Source: Actinobacteria bacterium HGW-Actinobacteria-4 (GTDB lineage: Bacteria; Actinomycetota; Actinomycetes; Actinomycetales; Demequinaceae). Taken from it: a stretch of 64,000 nt of DNA. The translations under genes and the position numbers were made by a program. This document shows positions 28,495 to 37,828 of the stretch, piece by piece (position 1 is the stretch's first letter; each line of letters opens with the position of its first letter). Location: contig PHEW01000001.1 of NCBI GenBank assembly GCA_002841315.1, forward strand, positions 62,001 through 126,000, in the 5' to 3' direction. The notes beneath the pieces are model-generated. The model searched no databases and was not told the DNA's origin. It was given only the letters and a program-made list of their open reading frames with translations.

Positions 28495-28590
28495 GGGAAC
28501 AACGGTACCCGAGACGGAGCGCCGCCCCGTGACCTGGGGGGTAGTAGGTCACGGGACGGCACGGTCATGGGAAGCCACGAATCCGTCTTG

Positions 28591-29652
28591 CTACGTTGCG
28601 GGGCTGTCCTCTCCCGGGAAGACCACGCCTAGTTGCCGGCGGGCCTCGTCCATCACTGCCATGACATCCAGCGTGGCCGAGTGCGGCATCACAGCGCTCT
28701 CGATCGCCCCCGCGCTCACGCACCGAGCCACCTCCGCGACCTGGTACTGCCAACCCAACTCAACGTGCTGCGAGAACTCGACCGAGCGTCGGCCGTCGCG
28801 CGTCAGCGTGAAGCCCGTGGGCGCGTAGTAGTCGTGGCCAAAATCGATGCGACCCCGGGTGCCAGAGATCGAGGCGAGCCGGGCCGTGTCCACCTCAAAG
28901 GTGGACAGCGCGGTACCCATGGAGCGGCGCTCCGGGTAGTCCATGATGACGGTCTCACGCAGGTCCACGCCGGTGGGGGCGAGGGCGCCAATGGCACGCA
29001 CGGATGCCGGCGCGCCCAGGAAGTCATGGATGAAGTTGATGGGGTAGACGCCCAAGTCCAGCAGCGCGCCCCCGGCAAGGTCAGGGTTGAAGTTGCGGCT
29101 CTGGGGGTCGTACTCGGGGGAGCCGCCAAAGTCGGCACTCACGTGGACCACCTCGCCGATCGCGCCCTCGCTGACCAGCCGGCGAGCCTCGACCATGTGC
29201 GGCAGGAACCGCGTCCACACGGCCTCCATCACAAATACTCGTGCGGCGCGGGCCGCGTCGATGACCTCGCGGGCCTGCGCCGCGTTGCGCGTGAACGCCT
29301 TCTCCACTAGCACAGGCTTGCCCGCGGCGATGGCGAGCAGCGCATGGTCGCGGTGAAGTCCGTGGGGTGTGGCGATGTAGACGGCGTCTACCTGGGGATC
29401 TTCGACCAGGCGCTCGTAGGCACCGTCGCCCGAACGCACCGTGTCCACACCGTGCTTCTTGGCGTAAAGGTTGGAGCGGTGCGAATCGCGCGAGGCAATC
29501 GACTGGACCCGCGACTGGGTGTGACCATTCACGGACCGCGCAAACACGTCGGCTATGTAGCCTGCACCAATGACACCCCACCTCAATGCAGGGGCTGACT
29601 GCGCAGTCGCGAGCCGGTGGTGCATGGGAGCTGACGGGACGGTGACAGTCAC
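28591..29652 (-). CDS. Gfo/Idh/MocA-family oxidoreductase (2), coupled to a sigma operon
   Basis: A 353-aa paralogue of the gene just downstream, with LRWGVIGAGYIADVFARSV, IASRDSHRSNLYA, PVLVEKAFTRNAAQAR and GGALLDLGVYPINFIHDFLG; again EKA replaces EKP. The GTG start at 29652 overlaps the stop of the membrane partner gene by 4 bp (GTGA), and GGAGG lies 7 bp upstream, so translation is coupled to the ECF operon at 29649-31117. That makes it a candidate output gene of that sigma factor. An ATG nine codons in is an alternative start. Substrate unknown. Confidence 0.87.
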   Translation of the reverse strand: MTVTVPSAPMHHRLATAQSAPALRWGVIGAGYIADVFARSVNGHTQSRVQSIASRDSHRSNLYAKKHGVDTVRSGDGAYERLVEDPQVDAVYIATPHGLHRDHALLAIAAGKPVLVEKAFTRNAAQAREVIDAARAARVFVMEAVWTRFLPHMVEARRLVSEGAIGEVVHVSADFGGSPEYDPQSRNFNPDLAGGALLDLGVYPINFIHDFLGAPASVRAIGALAPTGVDLRETVIMDYPERRSMGTALSTFEVDTARLASISGTRGRIDFGHDYYAPTGFTLTRDGRRSVEFSQHVELGWQYQVAEVARCVSAGAIESAVMPHSATLDVMAVMDEARRQLGVVFPGEDSPAT

Positions 29653-30569
29653 GGTGAAGCCTCCGGGATCTGAGAAAAGTCAAGGGCACTCCACGAGCGG
29701 TGGGTCGCGAGCAGCACCGTGTTGCCCCGGTGGTCTGACAGGAACACGTCCACCTGCAGGTACCTCAGGTAGTGAGGTTCGTTGAAGTCCTTGCCCTCGG
29801 AGTAGTAGCAGTAGTCGGTCTCGTGGATGGGACCGGACTGAATCAGAGCAGCCGGGCGCGCGCCGCCGTCGCCGCCCTCAACAGTGACCGTGGGGTTCGC
29901 ATCGAGCTTGCTCGCGAACCACACCGTGTCGAACTCACCCACCGACCAGGAGGCAGATCGCAACATCAGGTGGGGGGCGATCGCCGTGTCAGCCTCAAGT
30001 TGGAAGCCAAGCGCAGGGCGATCACTTCGCGACGACGCCACGTGCGTGCTGCCCTGCGCAAGCAACTGTGGCCCGGTGTAGAGCAAGAATTGCGGCCTAC
30101 CAAAGGTGAGGAGCTGCTTGGCGGAATCCTGGTGGTACTCCCATCCCAGCGGGAAGTGAGACAAGTCAGGACCCTCACACATCTGCTTCGAGCTCACCGT
30201 CGCGTAGGGCTGGAACTCCTCAGGTTCAACCGGCGGAATGTCAACGATCTCCCCGCGGGAGGTGACCAGCGAAATGGAACCGTCCGAAAGCACGGTGATC
30301 GCCCCGTTGGTGCCAACAATCTCAACCTCGGTGCCCGGAAGGGCGGGCGCCTCCATGCCGTCAAGAAGGCGAGGCGCGATCGCGGCTCCCGCTCCTGCTA
30401 CCAGGACAGTGACTGCTGTGACGCCGGCGATGCTTCGCCGGCGGCGGCGCACACCCCGCTCGATTCGCTCTTCCATCGAGTCGAGCGTGCCGCGCGCATT
30501 GAGGCTGGCGCTAGCGTTTGTTCCTGCCTCGCGAGACAGTGCCGACAGTCGCTCGATCATGTCGCTCAT
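29649..30569 (-). CDS. Sigma-A-pair partner: single-pass membrane protein, candidate anti-sigma/sensor
   Basis: A 306-aa protein of unknown family. About 45 cytoplasmic residues ending in a basic run (RGVRRRRRS) precede one membrane helix (about 46-69); the remaining ~235 residues are exported, beta-rich, and contain Cys in KQMCEGPDL and DYCYYSEGKDF. There is no HxxxCxxC zinc anti-sigma motif. The ATG overlaps the sigma stop (ATGA) and has GGAG 6 bp before it. The layout repeats in five other pairs here, which is the reason to propose anti-sigma function; that is inference. Confidence 0.72.
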   Translation of the reverse strand: MSDMIERLSALSREAGTNASASLNARGTLDSMEERIERGVRRRRRSIAGVTAVTVLVAGAGAAIAPRLLDGMEAPALPGTEVEIVGTNGAITVLSDGSISLVTSRGEIVDIPPVEPEEFQPYATVSSKQMCEGPDLSHFPLGWEYHQDSAKQLLTFGRPQFLLYTGPQLLAQGSTHVASSRSDRPALGFQLEADTAIAPHLMLRSASWSVGEFDTVWFASKLDANPTVTVEGGDGGARPAALIQSGPIHETDYCYYSEGKDFNEPHYLRYLQVDVFLSDHRGNTVLLATHRSWSALDFSQIPEASP

Positions 30570-31117
30570 CGCGGACTCCTCCCGCCTTCGAATCCCACCA
30601 CGCGGATGGCCTCGTCGTCGTCGCGCTCTTCGTGCTCCCCCAGGAGAGGGCGGAGCGCTGCGGCAGCATCGTGAAGGTAGCGCTTGACGGTTCCTGGACG
30701 GACTTTCATTGCTTGCGCGATCTCCGGGACCGTGAGGTCATCCCAGTAGCGAAGCGCGATAGCCACACGCTGCTGGGCTGTGAGGTTGGTGAGGGCTGCG
30801 GAAACCGCGACCTTGTTCGAGATGGCCTGCACTGAATCCTGAAGCGTCTCGCCGAGGGCCTGCGTGGGCGCGTTCTTGCGGAAGCGGGCCTCTTTGCGGG
30901 CGCGGTCAATGGTGAGGGTCTTCATGGTGAGGCGCACGTATTGCTCTGCGGCGGCAACTTCGGATAGTCGAGGGCGGCGAATGAGCGTCTTCACAATCGC
31001 CTCCTGAACTAGCTCTTCGGCATCCGTTTGGTTGCCCGTCAACACGTACCCGTAGGCGGCAAGGCGCGGTCCAGCATCGCGCGTGATCTGCGCAAGTATG
31101 TGACCCACGTTGGCCAT
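30566..31117 (-). CDS. SigE-family ECF RNA polymerase sigma factor (pair A)
   Basis: A 183-aa group-4 sigma factor. Region 2 contains LAAYGYVLTGNQTDAEELVQ and YVRLTMKTLTIDRARKEARF; region 4 has LTAQQRVAIALRYWDDLTVP and the recognition helix RPGTVKRYLHDA. No extra domains. AAGGGGG precedes the ATG. A CAACG-N16-CGTT element sits upstream (31140-31164, minus strand). It probably binds that class of promoter and so may control its own operon. Confidence 0.9.
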   Translation of the reverse strand: MANVGHILAQITRDAGPRLAAYGYVLTGNQTDAEELVQEAIVKTLIRRPRLSEVAAAEQYVRLTMKTLTIDRARKEARFRKNAPTQALGETLQDSVQAISNKVAVSAALTNLTAQQRVAIALRYWDDLTVPEIAQAMKVRPGTVKRYLHDAAAALRPLLGEHEERDDDEAIRVVGFEGGRSPR

Positions 31118-31139
31118 GCCGCCCCCTTGTTGACCAGAA

Positions 31140-31164
31140 AACGCTGAGGTAGCTCAAAGCGTTG
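31140..31164 (-). promoter_or_regulatory. Predicted ECF promoter, CAACG-N16-CGTT (pair A)
   Basis: On the minus strand CAACG occupies 31164-31160 and CGTT 31143-31140, separated by 16 bp, ending 23 bp before the sigma start codon at 31117. The same spaced word is found before four other sigma genes in the window. Confidence 0.65.
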
Positions 31165-31309
31165 TGAGGAATCTCCAGGAACTTCCAGGTTACGGCGTGG
31201 GGCTGGCGCCACCGAGCAACCAGATCCGTGCGCACGGCACTTCAGCTCGGCGCGCGCCAGAGTGCGTGCGGCAGAGTGCGTGCGCGCTGTGCAGTCGGTC
31301 AGGAGCGGA

Positions 31310-32731
31310 TCAGGCGTCGCCCAGGTAGACCCAGGTCATGACGTCGGGCGTCGCCCAGGGCTCACCCGGGTTCTCGCGCTCGATGGTTTCCCAGTCCGCG
31401 CCTTCGATGATCAACCACACCGCACCAGAGATTGCGGGGATCGGCTGCACATAGTCGCAGTCATCACTGGTTCCGGGAGGCGAACCCGCACCCGCTCTGC
31501 CCAACAGTCGCCACAGACCCACATCGCCCGTGTCTGGCTCTTGCCAGTTGGACCCACGCGTCCAGCCCACGCTGGGGCTGGGATCACCAGCAGAGACGTA
31601 ATCCGCCAACAGCCAGGCGTTGAGCCCCAGGTACCAGGCCCTGAAGGAGTCATCCTCAACGATCGCCACTGGGTCTGCTCCCCACCACTCGGATGTGATG
31701 GGTTGGAGGCCCGGAATCGTGACGTCGTAGCTGACGGTCTCAGCGCTGGGGTGCAGCGCCGCCCGCTGGTCCGCGAGTGGCGTGCAGCTATCGATGTTTG
31801 GCGTGGGCACCACGAACGCCTGGTAGACATCCCCCTCCGGTGCTCGCAGTTCTGCGGCTCCTTCTGGCGCGGGATCCGGCGTAGCGGGGTCCTTGACAGG
31901 CACCTCAAGTCCCCACCAACTCGCCACGCCGGTGTAGTCCACCAGGAGCGGCTCGAGCGGGATCACGACGGTAAGGATAGGTTCGATGATTGACGCGCCC
32001 ACGGCCTGCGCGATCAGTACCGCCTGATACTCGCCCTCGACATCCGTGGGTAGTTCTTCGTTTCCGCACTGGCCTGGCAGCGGCGAGCCGTATCGACTCT
32101 GCATCGTCCACGTGTCACCCGCGCCGCCTCCATAGCCACCGTCCGTGAAGCCAACCGCGGCCACATGCCCATCAACGACAAGTGCCGGGACCAGAGACCA
32201 TCCGTATGGTGGCGCCGCCTGAACAGAGGACCCGTCGACTTCCCACACGAGCCCCTCGAACCCGGCCCACACTCGTCTGGGCGGGAGCACCTGATCGCTG
32301 TCGGTGGTCACCCACGCGCGCACGGCGAAGGTCGCCTTGACGTCCTCCGCCCAATCAGCATCGTGCACCGTGACTCCGGGCTCAAGGGTCCACGGATCCC
32401 CGCACTGCGGGCCTCTTCCTGCATCGAGGAGGAACGGCGCATCGACAACCGGCGCATCCCCCGCGCCGTCGATCTCGATGGTCCAACTCTTGGCCACGTC
32501 GTCGATGCTCGAGGGGCCTACCACTGCTGGCCCTCCGGGCAACGCCGCCCACACCACCACACTGAGCGTGACAGCACCAGCGACGATACCCGCGCCGCCC
32601 CACGCCTGCGCCCGTCGCCCGTAGCGCACCCGCGCCCCGAGAGTCTCACGCGTCTCCACTGACACCAAGTCCCGTGCGGCATCCCCCGACGCCGCCGCCC
32701 CGTGCTTGCTCAGTTCATCGTGAAGGTCCAT
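31310..32731 (-). CDS. Sigma-B-pair partner: single-pass membrane protein, candidate anti-sigma/sensor
   Basis: A 473-aa protein: about 40 cytoplasmic residues with RYGRRAQAW before one helix (about 45-67), then a ~400-residue exported part. Exported Cys residues occur in GPQCGDPW, GQCGNEEL, DSCTPLAD and SDDCDYVQ, suggesting disulfides. It starts at ATG 32731, 8 bp after GAGAGG and 1 bp after the sigma stop; the GTG at 32740 lies too close to that ribosome-binding site. Family not recognised. It is the second longest of the six partners, and its exported region probably holds more than one module. Confidence 0.7.
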   Translation of the reverse strand: MDLHDELSKHGAAASGDAARDLVSVETRETLGARVRYGRRAQAWGGAGIVAGAVTLSVVVWAALPGGPAVVGPSSIDDVAKSWTIEIDGAGDAPVVDAPFLLDAGRGPQCGDPWTLEPGVTVHDADWAEDVKATFAVRAWVTTDSDQVLPPRRVWAGFEGLVWEVDGSSVQAAPPYGWSLVPALVVDGHVAAVGFTDGGYGGGAGDTWTMQSRYGSPLPGQCGNEELPTDVEGEYQAVLIAQAVGASIIEPILTVVIPLEPLLVDYTGVASWWGLEVPVKDPATPDPAPEGAAELRAPEGDVYQAFVVPTPNIDSCTPLADQRAALHPSAETVSYDVTIPGLQPITSEWWGADPVAIVEDDSFRAWYLGLNAWLLADYVSAGDPSPSVGWTRGSNWQEPDTGDVGLWRLLGRAGAGSPPGTSDDCDYVQPIPAISGAVWLIIEGADWETIERENPGEPWATPDVMTWVYLGDA

Positions 32732-32732
32732 G

Positions 32733-33263
32733 TCACTCACCTCTCTCGATCACGGCGATGCGCTCCACGTCGAAGTCTTCATTGCCGATGACGGCAGCGA
32801 GCTTGTCGAGCGCGTTGGACAAGTACCGCTTCACGGTGCCGTCCGCAAGACCCATGGCGGCCGCCACAGCGGGCACCGTGAGGTCATCGAAGTAGCGAAG
32901 CACCACCGCTACCCGCTCTTGCGGGCTCAGTGTCACGAGCGCCCGCCCCATTGCGTCCTGCGCGGCCACTGCGTCAGCGGGGTCATCCCCTGCCGTCGTG
33001 GCCACCTGGCCCGGCATTGCCCTGCGCCACAGCCCTTCCCGTCGCATCGCGTCAATGTGGAGCGTGCGCATGGCGGCGCGCACGTAGCCTTCGGCGGCGC
33101 GCACGTTGGGGATCCTCCTGCGGCGCACAAACACCTTGACGATGGCGTCCTGGACTAGGTCCTCGCCAGCGTGCTGGGAGCCCGTCAGCAAGTACCCGTA
33201 GGTCGCAAGGCGGGGCGCAGCGGCATCAAGCAACTCGCCTAGCACCTCATCGAAACCGGCCAC
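32733..33263 (-). CDS. SigE-family ECF RNA polymerase sigma factor (pair B)
   Basis: A 176-aa group-4 sigma factor with region 2 (LATYGYLLTGSQHAGEDLVQ, YVRAAMRTLHIDAMRREGLW) and region 4 (LSPQERVAVVLRYFDDLTVP, helix ADGTVKRYLSNA). The frame is open to 33443, inside topA, but the GTG at 33263 has GAGAGGGGG just upstream and makes the N-terminus the same length as in the other five sigma factors, so it is preferred over ATG 33281. A CAACG-N17-CGTT element lies 22 bp upstream. Confidence 0.88.
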   Translation of the reverse strand: MAGFDEVLGELLDAAAPRLATYGYLLTGSQHAGEDLVQDAIVKVFVRRRRIPNVRAAEGYVRAAMRTLHIDAMRREGLWRRAMPGQVATTAGDDPADAVAAQDAMGRALVTLSPQERVAVVLRYFDDLTVPAVAAAMGLADGTVKRYLSNALDKLAAVIGNEDFDVERIAVIERGE

Positions 33264-33284
33264 GGGTCCCCCTCTCGACATATG

Positions 33285-33310
33285 AACGAGCGAACCACCG
33301 TGGACCGTTG
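33285..33310 (-). promoter_or_regulatory. Predicted ECF promoter, CAACG-N17-CGTT (pair B)
   Basis: On the minus strand CAACG is at 33310-33306 and CGTT at 33288-33285 with 17 bp between, inside the 52-bp gap between the topA stop and the sigma GTG. A copy of the shared element of the sigma pairs. Confidence 0.62.
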
Positions 33311-33315
33311 TAGTG

Positions 33316-36021
33316 CTACTCCTTCTTAGGCGCTGCCTTCTTCGCAGGAGCCTTCTTCGCAGCAGGCTTCTTCTTCGCCACTGGCTTCTTCTTGGCCGGA
33401 GCGCGCTTCTTCTTGACCGGCCCGCGCGCACGCTTGTCGGCAAGCAACTCCACGGCGCGTTCGTGAGTCATGTCCTCCACAGTGTCGCCACGGGGGATCG
33501 TCACGTTGGTCTCGCCGTCGGTGATGTACTCGCCAAAGCGGCCAGCCTTGATCACGATGGGCTTCTCGTTGGTGGGGTCCACTCCCAACTCCTTGAGAGG
33601 CGGTGCAGCCACCCGGCCCCGGCCACGCTTCGGCTCCGCGTAGATCGCGAGCGCCGCTGGCAGGTCGATGTCGAGCAACTGGTCCTCGGTCTCGAGCGAG
33701 CGCGAGTCGGTCCCCTTCTTGAGGTACGGGCCGTATCGACCGTTCTGGGCGGTGATCTCTTCGCCGTCCTCGGCCACACCCACCACGCGCGGCAGGCTCA
33801 TCAGGATCACTGCGTCGTCCAAGGACACGGTCTCGAGCTGCATGGACTTGAACAGCGACGCGGTCTTGGGGCGGTCCTTGGAATCCTCTGGCAACACCTC
33901 AGTGACGTACGGCCCAAAGCGACCGGCCTTCGCCACGATCATGAGCCCAGTCTCCGGGTGCAGACCCAGTTCGCGCTCGTCACCGCCCTGGTTCTTGAAG
34001 AGATCCTCGGACAGTGCAACGGTCAACTCATCAGGCGCGACGTCCTCCGGGACCGATGCTCGTTGCAGTTCGCCGTCAACCTCGCGCTCCACGTAGGGCC
34101 CATAGCGGCCCACGCGCAGGGAAATGCCTTCTCCCACCTCGAAGGTGTTGATGGCGCGCGCGTCGATATCGCCCAGGTCCTCGACCAGGTGCTTGAGGCC
34201 CTCTTCGCGCCCGTGGGTCTTGGACCCGGAGCCAAAGTAGAACTCACTCAGCCACGCGGCGCGGTCGGCCTCGCCAGCGGCGATCTTGTCGAGCCCCAGT
34301 TCCATGTCCGCGGTGAAGTCGTAGTCGATCAGCCAGTCGAAGTGCTGCTCGAGCAGCCCCACAATCGAGAACGCGATCCACGTGGGGATCAGCGCCTGCT
34401 TGTCGATCCGCACATACCCGCGCGCCACGATTAAGTCCACCGTGCTCGCGTACGTCGACGGCCGGCCAAACTTACGGTCCTCGAGCTCCTTGATCATGGA
34501 GCCCTGCGTGAACCGTGGCGGCGGCGTGGTCGCGTGGGTTACGGGCTCGAGTCCCGCGGCACTCACCGCCTGGCCCTCGGCCAATTGCGGGAGCCGCTTG
34601 TCGTCCTCGTCCTTGGCGACCGCAGCTTCGTCCTCTTCATAGCGAGACTTCTCGCGGGACTCTTCGTAGGCGGCTAGGAATCCGGGCTTCGTGATGATGG
34701 TGCCGGACGCGGAGAACTCCACCGCGTGCTTGGCGCTCGACGTCGCGCCAATACGCACGGTGGACGTGGTGCCCTCGGCATCGGCCATCTGCGACGCTAC
34801 GGTGCGCTTCCAGATCAGCTCGTACATCTTGAACTCGTCGCCGCGCAGTTCGGCACGCACGGACTCGGGAGTGCGGAACTTGTCACCCGACGGGCGAATC
34901 GCCTCGTGCGCTTCTTGCGCGTTGGTGTCCTTGGTGGCGTAGGCGCGGGGGGCCGATGCTACGGCGTCAGGGCCGTACAGTTCAGTGGCCTGGGCGCGGG
35001 CGGCCCGCACGGCCTCGCCGGACAGCGACGGCGAGTCGGTACGCATATAGGTGATGTAACCGCGCTCGTACAGGCCTTGGGCGGTGCGCATTGCGTCGCG
35101 AGCTCCAAGACGGAGCTTGCGCGACGCCTCCTGGATCAGCGTGGACGTAATAAACGGAGCCGCAGGGCGACGCTTGTACGGCTTCGAGTCCATGCCGTTG
35201 ACCACGAAGTCTGCGTGCGCGAGCCCGGCGGCCAGGGCCGCAGCCGCCCCAGCGGTCAGGTGCGTCACCTTGTCGTTGGTCAGCTGCCCGCGGTCGTCGA
35301 AGTCCTTGCCTGTGGCGACCCGCTTACCGTCCACCAAGGTGAGCTTGGCGTCAAAGGCCTTGCCAGCATCGGCGCCATCTTTGGCCTGGAACGTTGCCTG
35401 CAGGTCCCAGTACTCGGCGGACTGGAACGCCATGCGTTCGCGTTCGCGGTCCACGACCAGGCGGAGCGCGATGGACTGCACGCGGCCAGCGCTCAGTCCG
35501 GGGCCCACCTTGCGCCACAGCACGGGCGACACCTCGTAGCCGTAGAGGCGGTCGAGCACGCGGCGCGCTTCCTGGGCCTCAACCAGCTCCATGTCCACCT
35601 CGCGGGGCGACTCCATGGCGCGCAGAATGCCCTCTTTGGTGATCTCGTGGAACGCGAGCCGCTTGACGGGAACGGTGGGCTTGAGCACCTCAAGCAGGTG
35701 CCACGCGATGGCTTCTCCCTCGCGGTCCTCATCTGTTGCCAGGTAGACCTCGGTGGCGTCCTTGACCAGCCGCTTGATGTCAGCGACTACCTTCTTCTTC
35801 TCCGGGCTCACCACGTAGTACGGCGTGAAGCCGTTCTCGATGTCCACGGCGAATTTGCCCACGCTACCTTCGCGCTTGCCGGCGGGGAGCTCGCTGGGCT
35901 GCGGCAGGTCGCGGATATGTCCCACACTCGAGACCACGTCATACTCGTCGCCAAGGTAGCCACCAATGGTGCGCGACTTGGTGGGTGACTCGACGATGAC
36001 GAGCTTGCGTCCGGTGGCCAT
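33316..36021 (-). CDS. topA: DNA topoisomerase I TopA
   Basis: Type IA topoisomerase that relaxes negative supercoils. The TOPRIM domain opens with KLVIVESPTKSRTIGGYLG and contains ATDEDREGEAIAWHL; the active-site Tyr is in RGYITYMRTDSPSLS. The C-terminal region carries repeated Topo_C modules (GRFGPYVTEV, GRYGPYLKKG, GRFGEYITDG) and ends in a Lys/Ala/Pro-rich tail, as in other actinobacteria. Start MATGRKLVIVE at 36021 has AGGAAG-type sequence upstream; the open frame to 36087 is not conserved-looking. 901 aa is standard. Confidence 0.96.
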   Translation of the reverse strand: MATGRKLVIVESPTKSRTIGGYLGDEYDVVSSVGHIRDLPQPSELPAGKREGSVGKFAVDIENGFTPYYVVSPEKKKVVADIKRLVKDATEVYLATDEDREGEAIAWHLLEVLKPTVPVKRLAFHEITKEGILRAMESPREVDMELVEAQEARRVLDRLYGYEVSPVLWRKVGPGLSAGRVQSIALRLVVDRERERMAFQSAEYWDLQATFQAKDGADAGKAFDAKLTLVDGKRVATGKDFDDRGQLTNDKVTHLTAGAAAALAAGLAHADFVVNGMDSKPYKRRPAAPFITSTLIQEASRKLRLGARDAMRTAQGLYERGYITYMRTDSPSLSGEAVRAARAQATELYGPDAVASAPRAYATKDTNAQEAHEAIRPSGDKFRTPESVRAELRGDEFKMYELIWKRTVASQMADAEGTTSTVRIGATSSAKHAVEFSASGTIITKPGFLAAYEESREKSRYEEDEAAVAKDEDDKRLPQLAEGQAVSAAGLEPVTHATTPPPRFTQGSMIKELEDRKFGRPSTYASTVDLIVARGYVRIDKQALIPTWIAFSIVGLLEQHFDWLIDYDFTADMELGLDKIAAGEADRAAWLSEFYFGSGSKTHGREEGLKHLVEDLGDIDARAINTFEVGEGISLRVGRYGPYVEREVDGELQRASVPEDVAPDELTVALSEDLFKNQGGDERELGLHPETGLMIVAKAGRFGPYVTEVLPEDSKDRPKTASLFKSMQLETVSLDDAVILMSLPRVVGVAEDGEEITAQNGRYGPYLKKGTDSRSLETEDQLLDIDLPAALAIYAEPKRGRGRVAAPPLKELGVDPTNEKPIVIKAGRFGEYITDGETNVTIPRGDTVEDMTHERAVELLADKRARGPVKKKRAPAKKKPVAKKKPAAKKAPAKKAAPKKE

Positions 36022-36173
36022 CAGACCTACTTCCTGGAGAGTGCGGGATCGCGTCTGTATATAAGGAGCGACGTGCACAGAATACATACCTCTGGGAAAC
36101 TCGCGACGACCACGTGTGAATCGCGCGCCGCGGCAGGGTCAGTGGTAGCGAACATCGATGACACCATGGACCC

Positions 36174-36983
36174 ATGGATACCCGTGCCGTCGAACAGGCC
36201 ATGAGAGATGTCGCCGATGCTGAGATTAGGCCCCGCTTCAGGGCTCTGGCTGAGGGGGACATCAGTACCAAGAGCGGGCCTCATGACTTCGTAACAGTCG
36301 CAGACACCGCCGCTGAACGTGCACTCACGATCCTGCTCCGCGACATCCGGGACATACCCGTAGTCGGTGAGGAAGCATCGGCCGCTGATCCCTTGTTGGA
36401 GGGCACACTCGCCGACGTCCCCGCGGCGTGGGTGGTGGATCCCGTCGATGGCACAGCGAACTTTGTGAAGGGCTCGCCCACGTATGCGGTGATGGTCGCG
36501 CTGGTGGAGAACGGTGCCGCCACCGCCGGGTGGATCCTGCATCCGGAGACCGGCGACATGTTCGCGGCGCAGGCCGGCCAGGGCGCCACCTTGAACGGTG
36601 AGCGGCTCGCGCCCACAGCTCCACGCGATGGCGACCTGCAAGGCCTACGCGCCGCACTCGCAGTGACCTACGCGCCACGGGAGATGGCGGAGGGCTTTGA
36701 GCGGGTGGCGAACACGATGCAGTCGTCCGGTGTCACGCGCATGTGCGCCGGCTTTGACTACGCGGACCTCGCGACGGGTGCCCTCGACGTCATGATGTTC
36801 TTCCGCACCAAAGCGTGGGATCATGCGCCGGGGGCTGTCATTGTGCGCGAATGCGGATTCGCGGTACGGCGGCTGGACGGTAGCGACTACCTGCCCGCCG
36901 TGCCTGGCGAGCCGTTGCTGATCGCTCCGGAACAAGTATGGGGTGAGGTCCGGGACCGGTTGGTCGCCGCAGTCGCGCAGTAG
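36174..36983 (+). CDS. Inositol monophosphatase-family phosphatase (HisN-like)
   Basis: A 269-aa Mg-dependent phosphomonoesterase. Metal-binding motifs are VVGEEAS (Glu), WVVDPVDGTANFVKG (Asp, Asp, Gly-Thr) and AWDHAPGAVIVRECG (Asp). The DFVTVADTAAERAL segment is the family's N-terminal signature. Candidates are inositol-1-phosphate, histidinol-phosphate or fructose-1,6-bisphosphate phosphatase; sequence alone does not choose, though HisN-type proteins look similar. No clear Shine-Dalgarno. Divergent from topA and convergent with nrdG. Confidence 0.88.
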   Translation: MDTRAVEQAMRDVADAEIRPRFRALAEGDISTKSGPHDFVTVADTAAERALTILLRDIRDIPVVGEEASAADPLLEGTLADVPAAWVVDPVDGTANFVKGSPTYAVMVALVENGAATAGWILHPETGDMFAAQAGQGATLNGERLAPTAPRDGDLQGLRAALAVTYAPREMAEGFERVANTMQSSGVTRMCAGFDYADLATGALDVMMFFRTKAWDHAPGAVIVRECGFAVRRLDGSDYLPAVPGEPLLIAPEQVWGEVRDRLVAAVAQ

Positions 36984-36999
36984 CTCGGGCACTGCTTGG

Positions 37000-37722
37000 T
37001 CAGCGTCGCTCCAGCTCGGGATGGTCTTCGTGAGGGAGCACATCAAACAGTCGCCGGCCTCCCAGCGCCTGCGCGTACTCGGGGTTGGTGCCGTCGGGCC
37101 TCACCTCTTGGAGGACGGGACGATCGATGCCCCGCGCGGAGAGTTGGTCGATGAGGCTGAGGACCTGCCCACGCGATTGAATGGTGGGGTCCACGGTGAT
37201 GCGCACCTCGAAGTCCACGCCGGAGCGTCGCACCAGGTCCAGTGACTGCCACGCTCGCTCCCCTGATGAGTCGATGCCCGTGATCTCGCCGTAGAGGTGC
37301 GGGCTGGCCTTGACGTCGAGCCCCACCCAGTCCACGAGCGGGAGCACGCGTGCCAGTCTCGCCGGGAATGCGCCAGCAGTGTGAAGCCCCACGTTGAACC
37401 CCATCGCGCGGACCGCGTGAATCGCCGGGAGCAAGGCGGCCTGGCGGGTAGGCTCGCCGCCGCTGAACACCACGGCATCAAGTTTTCCGGTGCGCGTCTC
37501 GAGCAGCGTGATGACATCCTGCCACGCAATAGTTCCCGGAACGCGCGGGGATTGCAGCGCCGGGTTATGACAGTAGGTGCAGCGCCATGGGCAGCCCTGC
37601 AGGAACAGGGTTGCGGACAGGTGGCCCGGCCAGTCGACCATCGAGAACGGCTCAACGCCGCCGATCACGATGTCCGCGGCTGTGGGTTCAGTCAGGACAC
37701 TCGTCTCGCCCATGTCACTCAT
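37000..37722 (-). CDS. nrdG: Anaerobic ribonucleotide reductase activating enzyme NrdG (NrdG2 type)
   Basis: Radical SAM enzyme that installs the glycyl radical on NrdD. The SAM cluster motif is FLQGCPWRCTYCHNP (CxxxCxxC), followed by VVFSGGEPTRQA, the GGEP loop that binds SAM. About 240 aa makes it the longer NrdG2-like type rather than the ~155-aa enterobacterial NrdG. The ATG at 37722 is chosen; 37713 is an alternative and the frame extends to 37761. It lies 106 bp downstream of nrdD and is presumably in the same NrdR-controlled operon. Confidence 0.92.
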   Translation of the reverse strand: MSDMGETSVLTEPTAADIVIGGVEPFSMVDWPGHLSATLFLQGCPWRCTYCHNPALQSPRVPGTIAWQDVITLLETRTGKLDAVVFSGGEPTRQAALLPAIHAVRAMGFNVGLHTAGAFPARLARVLPLVDWVGLDVKASPHLYGEITGIDSSGERAWQSLDLVRRSGVDFEVRITVDPTIQSRGQVLSLIDQLSARGIDRPVLQEVRPDGTNPEYAQALGGRRLFDVLPHEDHPELERR

Positions 37723-37828
37723 GGTGGTACCGCTCAGCACCCACGCGCGACCCCTCCGCACCCACGTTGGGACAGAGGTGACCTCTGAGGCTAGAGTGCT
37801 CCATCATCGGCCACACTGGACTCACGCG

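Noticed and set aside
33264..33443. N-terminal extension of sigma B
   Set aside because: Arg-rich translation of the opposite frame of the topA tail; the GTG at 33263 has a ribosome-binding site and restores the length shared with the other sigmas.
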